Assembly (NCBI GenBank): GCA_016177315.1 | Contig: JACOVN010000068.1 | Location: forward strand, 1 to 11,451 | DNA from: Candidatus Woesearchaeota archaeon | GTDB taxonomy: Archaea; Nanobdellota; Nanobdellia; Woesearchaeales; UBA12501 | Reading direction: 5' to 3' | DNA: 11,451 bases | In this document: piece by piece, positions 7,558 to 11,451 of the stretch | Layout: each line of letters opens with the position of its first letter | Position numbering within the stretch: position 1 is the stretch's first letter | The notes under the pieces: generated by a model | Database searches by the model: none | The model's input: only the letters and a program-made list of their open reading frames with translations | Told to the model about the DNA's origin: nothing | Made by a program: the position numbers and the translations under genes

Positions 7558-7786
7558 CTTGTTGCACCTCGGTTGCATTGCCTGTTGCTTCTATTTTTTC
7601 CGGAGGCGTGATAATCCTAATGCTCGCCTCTGTTGATTGGGGGCCAAAATCAATGTAGACTGTCTCTACATTTCGCTGGGTAAATCTTGGATTCTGGAGA
7701 ACATTCAAAGTCACGATGAAAGTAACGATGACGGCGAGAAAGAGCACTAGAGCAACTCGCAATCTGGAAACCTCTCGCAGTGGCAA
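7550..7786 (-). CDS. Small single-span membrane protein, about 78 residues, probable TTG start
   Basis: The reading frame is open back to an ATG at 7930, but the true gene is probably shorter. A TATA-like element at 7837-7846 would put the transcript start near 7815, downstream of the ATGs at 7930 and 7882. A TTG at 7786 is preceded by GAGGTG (7793-7798) with 6-base spacing. This gives MPLREVSRLR, one helix (about 10-30), and a 48-residue outside segment with one NAT sequon. It starts the compact run of five envelope genes, and the next gene overlaps its stop. It resembles N-terminally anchored accessory proteins of surface complexes, but no family is recognised. If the long form is real, the protein has 126 residues with a basic cytosolic N-terminus. 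Confidence 0.65.
   Translation of the reverse strand: MPLREVSRLRVALVLFLAVIVTFIVTLNVLQNPRFTQRNVETVYIDFGPQSTEASIRIITPPEKIEATGNATEVQQGG
7565..7570 (-). promoter_or_regulatory. Ribosome binding site deciding the GTG start at 7557
   Basis: GAGGTG lies within the 3' end of the upstream gene, seven bases before GTG 7557. It favours that start over the ATG at 7578, which has no comparable element. Confidence 0.5.
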
Positions 7787-7792
7787 AGCACT

Positions 7793-7798
7793 CACCTC
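7793..7798 (-). promoter_or_regulatory. Ribosome binding site deciding the TTG start at 7786
   Basis: GAGGTG is followed by six bases (AGTGCT) and then TTG. Together with the promoter at 7837 it argues that the start lies here, not at the far upstream ATGs. Confidence 0.5.
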
Positions 7799-7836
7799 TT
7801 TCCTATTACTTCTCTCGAATGAAAATTGTTTGGTGA

Positions 7837-7860
7837 CTTTATAAAGTTTTTGCTTTTTTT
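7837..7860 (-). promoter_or_regulatory. Internal archaeal promoter (BRE-like A-rich tract plus TATA box)
   Basis: On the minus strand an A-rich stretch (AAAAAAAGCAAAAA) runs into CTTTATAAAG (7837-7846). The TATA box is a perfect 10-bp palindrome. Expected initiation about 25 bases downstream (around 7815) leaves a roughly 30-base leader that contains the GAGGTG site of the TTG start. It would allow the five downstream envelope genes to be expressed separately from aglB. Confidence 0.6.
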
Positions 7861-7922
7861 CTTTTAAATGCGAATATTCCATCCAGTCTTTGACTAGGGG
7901 GGTCGGATTTCTATTGAAACCC

Positions 7923-7938
7923 GTGAACATTGGTTCAC
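7923..7938 (-). terminator. Short inverted repeat after aglB, possible transcript end
   Basis: GTGAAC-ATTG-GTTCAC forms a perfect 6-bp stem with a 4-base loop, starting seven bases past the aglB stop codon. No strong T run follows on the minus strand, so it may be a weak terminator, an RNA processing element, or chance. Confidence 0.25.
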
Positions 7939-7944
7939 CGATGC

Positions 7945-10281
7945 CTAATCAGCCTTCCAGTCAATTTTGTATGCTACTACTTTTTTCGTGTATCTGCCGG
8001 AAATATCGGAGAATTTCTCAAAGCGCTGCAACCCATTTCCATTGAGGAAGAAGAGCTTTACAAAGAGGCTATCCAGCATTTCTGGCTTCATGAGCACATA
8101 TTTCCATTTTCCATGATCCTGGAAGAGAATGCCTGCCCAAAAATCTCCTTGTTCCGGCCTTTCTTTGAATACCTGCTTTCCATCATAGTAAAAAATTGTT
8201 CCATTGCTAGAGGCTTGCATGGGTAGCATGCCTATAATCTCTTCAGCATTCTTCGCTTCTGTTATCCAGTCCTTCTGTAGGGGAATAGTTGCAGGATCTT
8301 GGACAAAATCCCACTGGGAATAGTAGGCGAATACCCAATATTTCTCCAGCAAATCTTCTGAAACAACAAGGAAGGATTCTGGCGGAGTGCAGTACAAGGC
8401 ATTAAGGAACAGTTCCTTGCTGACTGGATAATGCTGCCAACTCGGCAAGGTGTGAGAGGGGTCATCAAAAATAGGGAAATTCTTCATAGCAATGGTTACT
8501 CGTACAGCAGTACGGTTAGCACGGAATAAAAAATCTCGTTCTTCCATTGCTTGCCGGTATCCCATCCTCTCGATCAATTTTTGGATACTATCCTCTCCTC
8601 TGCAGTCCAGCATGCGCAAGATTCCGATGGCTACATCCTCATCAGTTTCTGTGAAAACTCTAGACATCCAATAGGTTTTCTTACTATCAAAGCTCGCACC
8701 ATCAAATAAGACTGGCTTTTCTGCGATGGCCTCATAGAAATAGCCGCTATCCCACCAGACATTGACAATGGCCTGTTCAGGGCTTTCCTGCTTGATCTTT
8801 AGAGCGGTGTTGTAGATGCTGTCATCCATGATGGGGATGGTTACTAGCATTTCTGCTCGCAATAACGGAATAAGCGAAAAAAGAATAATAACAACAAGGA
8901 GCATTGCTATGCCATAGTACAGCAATTGTTTTTTCTTGACACTGTTTCCCCACGTATCAAGAAGCAGTAGAAGAAGTAAAGAGCTTCCAACACCCAATAG
9001 AATCGCTAGTGGAGGAATGAGGAATGGAAGAAAACGAATTTTCGTTGCTGGGTAAAGTAACGTAAGGATCCAAACAAGGATGAGGAGGTCATACTTGGTA
9101 TGCTTCTGCAATGTCCTGTTTCGGTAGAGGACGAGTACCAAGGAAAGAAATAAAAGGATCATCATGGGTAATCCCCCAAGAGCCAAAAAGATTGTTTTCC
9201 ATTCCAAGGGCTTGAGTTCGCTGATGAAGAGCGGAAGGGGGGTAAGGATAGTCGAGCCATACTGCAAATATGCCATGGCTTTCTGAAATAAAATGGAAGT
9301 TTTCATTCTCCAGAGCAAGAAAGAAAAAAGAATAAGGATTGTCATAAGCAACCCTAAGCTTCTTTTTGATTTCGTTTTTTTGTAATTTTGTACCAAGAGA
9401 AAAGCCACGGAGAGAACGGTAAAGGCAAACAGGATAACCAGAATGTAGAAGTATCCTCCCCAGGTGAAGCGGAACAATGCAATACTGAGGAGTAAGGCAA
9501 GGGCAGAGACTATGGTTTTTCCCCTGCGTTGCTGTCCAAGGCTATCCAGAAACAGCATAAAGAAATACACGATAAGCAGAGAAAAGAAGATATTCAAGGC
9601 ATTCGTGTCTGCCAAGCCGGCATAGTGGAAGCGGAAGAAGAGTGGATGGAAAGAGAGGAATACTGCTGCAAGGAAACCACCTAAGGTATTGCTGAGTTTC
9701 TTTGTTATCAGGAATACCAAGACTATGGAAAGCAAAGCGAAGAAAACAGGGTAATAGGTTGCCGCGGTGATGAGCGTTGCATCGGCATTCAGGAGCCGTA
9801 TGGTCTGGTATATTCCAACAAGCACATACGGTAGCAAACTTGGTTGTAAGGTTATGCCAACAGGGGCATTCTTGACCGTATCCCAGATTTCCTCCCCATG
9901 CACCGTATATTTCTTGAGATTCCCGACATGCCCATACCGGAGAATGTTCTGGGCTTGCCGGTAGTAGTTGTACGTGTCAATTTCACCAAGGTACGCCTGC
10001 CCTAACGGGTCTTGAAAAGAGGCTTTATACTCCTTTGCTTTCTCTTCTACTAATTTTTGATCAAGATTCTGGTATTTCGGAATGACTATCGGCTGTTTCA
10101 GATCAGCAATACCATTACTCTGTCCTGGAAAAACTACATCTCTTTCTGCGAGAATCTCTAATGCTGGAAGTGTAAGGTTTCTTGTAAGGATAAAGCTGCT
10201 TATGAGAAGAAGCAAAGCAAGGAGAAGCCAAGAAGCTTGTGTTCCCCATGCTCTCTCCCTCTGTTTCTTGTGCAATGCCAT
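7945..10281 (-). CDS. aglB: AglB/STT3-family oligosaccharyltransferase catalytic subunit (WWDSG variant)
   Basis: 778 residues. It transfers glycan from a dolichol-type lipid carrier to Asn in N-x-S/T sequons on the outer face of the membrane. Family markers, numbered from this start: the first-loop acidic motif EIDTYNYYRQAQNILRYG (Asp102); the second loop GLADTN (Asp225); the TIxE-type glutamate in FISELKP (Glu355); the R-x-L-x-F segment KIRFLPFLIPPLAILLG (Arg416); the signature WWDSGY (509-514, normally WWDYG); an EDLLEKYWVF segment (about 642-651) resembling the DK-type motif; and a C-terminal LNGNGLQRFEKF typical of archaeal AglB. About 12-13 membrane helices fill residues 16-475, and a soluble outside domain follows. 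The frame stays open to 10455, but those 58 residues overlap the preceding gene and lack family character; the ATG at 10281, four bases after that gene's stop, gives the usual short basic N-terminus. All key acidic residues are present, so activity is likely. Confidence 0.93.
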   Translation of the reverse strand: MALHKKQRERAWGTQASWLLLALLLLISSFILTRNLTLPALEILAERDVVFPGQSNGIADLKQPIVIPKYQNLDQKLVEEKAKEYKASFQDPLGQAYLGEIDTYNYYRQAQNILRYGHVGNLKKYTVHGEEIWDTVKNAPVGITLQPSLLPYVLVGIYQTIRLLNADATLITAATYYPVFFALLSIVLVFLITKKLSNTLGGFLAAVFLSFHPLFFRFHYAGLADTNALNIFFSLLIVYFFMLFLDSLGQQRRGKTIVSALALLLSIALFRFTWGGYFYILVILFAFTVLSVAFLLVQNYKKTKSKRSLGLLMTILILFSFLLWRMKTSILFQKAMAYLQYGSTILTPLPLFISELKPLEWKTIFLALGGLPMMILLFLSLVLVLYRNRTLQKHTKYDLLILVWILTLLYPATKIRFLPFLIPPLAILLGVGSSLLLLLLLDTWGNSVKKKQLLYYGIAMLLVVIILFSLIPLLRAEMLVTIPIMDDSIYNTALKIKQESPEQAIVNVWWDSGYFYEAIAEKPVLFDGASFDSKKTYWMSRVFTETDEDVAIGILRMLDCRGEDSIQKLIERMGYRQAMEERDFLFRANRTAVRVTIAMKNFPIFDDPSHTLPSWQHYPVSKELFLNALYCTPPESFLVVSEDLLEKYWVFAYYSQWDFVQDPATIPLQKDWITEAKNAEEIIGMLPMQASSNGTIFYYDGKQVFKERPEQGDFWAGILFQDHGKWKYVLMKPEMLDSLFVKLFFLNGNGLQRFEKFSDISGRYTKKVVAYKIDWKAD

Positions 10282-10285
10282 GGAG

Positions 10286-10921
10286 CTATCGTTCCAAAAT
10301 CTCCTGGATAATGCTTTCCCGCATCCTTCTCCGGTAGAGATACAGTTGGAGATCAAAGGCGAGGATGAGGAGCATAATGCTAAGCAAGAGGAGAATAAGC
10401 TTTGAATAGAGAATTCTTTGTATTGCGTTTGCGCTGATGGTGAAGAAATCTCCAATCTCTACTGCTGGAGAAGGCTTTTCTGGTTGTGGTGGTGGTTGCT
10501 GGAAAATGACAACAGGCTCCTGCTTTACAATCTGATCTGGAGCAAGGAATTTGATTTTGGCAGCAGAGTGAAGCCTAACATGGAACTGCCCTTGCTGCTG
10601 CTGGTTTTCTTCTGTTGCGATGAGGAAGGTGTCTCCCAGATGCTCGATTTTCTTAGGAAAAATAACTTTTGCAAAGATTGTTCTAATTTCCCCTTTCTTT
10701 GTTAAGGTAATCTCCTCTTCTTCAAGGGTGATGTAAGGGGCCATCGGCCCAGAAATACTCAGCTTTACGTTTATTTCTTGATCCTTATTGTTGATGAGAT
10801 GGAAGCGCAAGGTTTGTTGAGAGTCTGGCATGATGGAGATAGGGTCGTTGTTGGAGGCGATGCCAACGGCATGGACTATGGGTAATAGAAGCAAGAAAAG
10901 GAACAGGATGCTCTTTTTCAT
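10286..10921 (-). CDS. Secreted Ig-like protein with Pro/Gln-rich linker and C-terminal membrane anchor
   Basis: 211 residues. A signal peptide (1-18, cleavage after VHA) precedes one Ig-like beta-sandwich (about 20-122) with the pattern ISIMPDSQQTLRFHLIN, then EEEITLTKKGEIRTIFAKV and GQFHVRL. This resembles the first domain of the 410-residue protein. A Pro/Gln-rich linker (about 136-152), a membrane helix (about 172-196) and a basic helical tail (YRRRMRESIIQEILER) end it. It is the first gene of the minus-strand block and sits four bases before aglB, so it could be co-expressed with, and possibly associated with, the oligosaccharyltransferase. The start has no Shine-Dalgarno sequence and lies 26 bases from a TATA box, which implies a leaderless message. 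Its exact function is not recognised. Confidence 0.82.
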   Translation of the reverse strand: MKKSILFLFLLLLPIVHAVGIASNNDPISIMPDSQQTLRFHLINNKDQEINVKLSISGPMAPYITLEEEEITLTKKGEIRTIFAKVIFPKKIEHLGDTFLIATEENQQQQGQFHVRLHSAAKIKFLAPDQIVKQEPVVIFQQPPPQPEKPSPAVEIGDFFTISANAIQRILYSKLILLLLSIMLLILAFDLQLYLYRRRMRESIIQEILER

Positions 10922-10942
10922 GGAGAAGCATACGTGGGAGGC

Positions 10943-10960
10943 TTTTATAAAGATTTAGGC
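10943..10960 (-). promoter_or_regulatory. Leaderless archaeal promoter for the 211-residue gene and aglB
   Basis: The minus strand reads GCCTAAAT followed by CTTTATAAAAG, a BRE-like element and TATA box. Its centre (about 10947) is 26 bases before the A of ATG 10921, which is the spacing of a leaderless archaeal transcript. No ribosome binding site precedes the ATG, which fits. Confidence 0.65.
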
Positions 10961-10968
10961 AAGAATGG

Positions 10969-10987
10969 TTGCTGAGGGGTTCAGCAA
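10969..10987. promoter_or_regulatory. Inverted repeat between the divergent promoters (candidate operator)
   Basis: TTGCTGA-GGGGT-TCAGCAA has perfect 7-bp arms around a 5-base centre. It lies between the BRE of the minus-strand promoter (near 10955) and that of the plus-strand promoter (10991). It is unrelated in sequence to the TTAACA elements nearby and could bind a second regulator acting on both promoters. Confidence 0.4.
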
Positions 10988-10990
10988 AAC

Positions 10991-11005
10991 CGAAACCTTT
11001 ATTAA
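10991..11005 (+). promoter_or_regulatory. BRE/TATA promoter of the wHTH-nucleotidyltransferase gene
   Basis: CGAAACC (BRE, 10991-10997) is directly followed by TTTATTAA (TATA, 10998-11005). The TATA centre is about 27-28 bases before ATG 11029, so the message should be leaderless; no Shine-Dalgarno site is present. The first TTAACA palindrome overlaps the TATA box. Confidence 0.6.
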
Positions 11006-11047
11006 CAAGTGTTAATATAAATTAACATATGTTAAAAATAATTAACA
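11000..11047 (+). repeat. Three phased TTAACA elements; two complete TTAACA-NN-TGTTAA palindromes (operator array)
   Basis: TTAACA occurs at 11002, 11022 and 11042, exactly 20 bp apart. The first is part of TATTAACA-AG-TGTTAATA (11000-11017, 8-bp arms). The second is TTAACATATGTTAA (11022-11035), a perfect 14-bp palindrome that contains the ATG at 11029-11031. The third is a half-site inside the coding region. Site one covers the TATA box and site two covers the start of the transcript, so binding should block initiation. The encoded winged-helix protein is the obvious candidate to bind. Confidence 0.6.
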
Positions 11048-11451
11048 ATTTTGCTCCCTTTTTTGAAGATTGCTATAGAAAGATCAGCGTGCGCGAATAC
11101 GCCAGGCTTATGAAGGTGACCCCTCCAACGGCCTCTACAGTATTGAAAGCATACCACCAGCAAGGATTTTTGCATCAACGCGAAGAACACCACCATCTCT
11201 TTTTTTCTCTGAATACTGAAGACAGGGACGTTATCGATCTTTCTAGGATGTACTGGAGGAAAAAGCTAGCATCCTTATCGCAAGAGGTTGAAAAGAGGCA
11301 TCTGCAGCCAACAGGAATCCTATTCGGCTCCCTGGCAAAGGCGGAAGCGAAGCAGGATTCTGACGTTGATCTTGCCATTTTTTCACCACAGAATAAACCC
11401 ATGAACCTTACACCTTATGAAAAGGAGCTCAAGAGAACCATTGCGCTATAC
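11029..11451 (+). CDS. Winged-HTH regulator fused to a minimal nucleotidyltransferase domain, 3' partial
   Basis: The frame runs from ATG 11029 to the window end without a stop (141 residues seen). Residues 1-62 form a winged helix-turn-helix: KISVREYARLMKVTPPTASTVLKAYHQQGFL, then a wing with basic and histidine-rich residues and an LFFSLN strand. A linker helix follows (about 66-92). Residues 97-119 carry the DNA polymerase beta-like minimal nucleotidyltransferase signature: ILFGSLAKAEAK followed by SDVDLAIF, with the G-S pair at 100-101 and metal-binding Asp112 and Asp114. This matches a widespread archaeal family of wHTH-NTase proteins of uncharacterised chemistry. The N-terminal part binds DNA in related proteins, and the nucleotidyltransferase may modify a protein or small molecule. 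Its promoter carries phased palindromes that suggest autorepression. It is divergent from the envelope operon, which it might also control. The missing C-terminus may hold more helices. Confidence 0.88.
   Translation, partial: MLKIINNFAPFFEDCYRKISVREYARLMKVTPPTASTVLKAYHQQGFLHQREEHHHLFFSLNTEDRDVIDLSRMYWRKKLASLSQEVEKRHLQPTGILFGSLAKAEAKQDSDVDLAIFSPQNKPMNLTPYEKELKRTIALY

Noticed and set aside
7846..7867. Plus-strand T-rich run as a terminator
   Set aside because: No plus-strand gene ends nearby; on the minus strand it is the A-rich tract upstream of the TATA box.
7930..8226. Open plus-strand frame of 98 codons antisense to the end of aglB
   Set aside because: It lies opposite the conserved AglB C-terminal domain and has no recognisable protein features.
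10082..10405. Open plus-strand frame of 107 codons opposite aglB and the Ig-like gene
   Set aside because: It is antisense to two well-supported genes, has no domain signal, and its composition mirrors the opposite strand.
10282..10455. 58-residue N-terminal extension of AglB in the open frame
   Set aside because: It overlaps the 3' end of the 211-residue gene, looks low-complexity (Ser/Cys runs), and lacks the basic-then-helix start typical of AglB; ATG 10281 fits better.
1..11451. CRISPR arrays, tRNA or rRNA genes, insertion sequences, attachment sites
   Set aside because: No repeat-spacer pattern, cloverleaf, conserved rRNA stretch, transposase motif or long terminal inverted repeat was seen on either strand.

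Overview
The window reads as archaeal chromosome, most likely from a DPANN-type lineage such as Woesearchaeota or Pacearchaeota; the lineage is inferred, not proven. The archaeal signals are BRE/TATA-type promoters, an apparently leaderless start at 10921 and another at 11029, an AglB-type oligosaccharyltransferase, a fused winged-helix/nucleotidyltransferase regulator, and many signal-peptide plus Ig-like surface proteins with single C-terminal anchors. Coding density is very high. No rRNA, tRNA, CRISPR array or mobile element was seen, and no gene-free stretch exceeds 160 bases.

Layout. Positions 1-3713 (+ strand) hold a collinear group: a 5'-truncated secreted FG-GAP protein with seven calcium-loop repeats, a large GT-C membrane protein resembling a degenerate oligosaccharyltransferase, and a small four-helix membrane protein. 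Positions 3722-10921 (- strand) converge on it with an 8-base gap. Read in the direction of transcription, this block holds an Ig-like anchored protein (10921-10286), AglB (10281-7945), an internal promoter, and five tightly packed envelope genes (7786-3722). These five are a small single-span protein, a pilin-like protein rich in N-glycosylation sequons, a DUF916-like anchored protein, a small anchored Ig-like protein, and a two-domain Ig-like protein with a sizeable cytosolic tail. At 11029 a divergent + strand gene begins and runs off the window. It encodes a winged-helix DNA-binding domain joined to a minimal nucleotidyltransferase, and its promoter is covered by TTAACA elements spaced exactly 20 bp apart.

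How it may work together. The block looks like a cell-envelope module. It supplies secreted or anchored adhesion-type proteins, the enzyme that would N-glycosylate them, a second divergent GT-C protein that may work on the same lipid-linked sugar pathway, and a neighbouring regulator that probably represses itself. No single family is new to me. The combination may be a dedicated surface-structure locus: OST next to a multi-protein Ig-like complex, with one member carrying a cytoplasmic domain I do not recognise. That functional link is inferred from gene order and protein architecture only.
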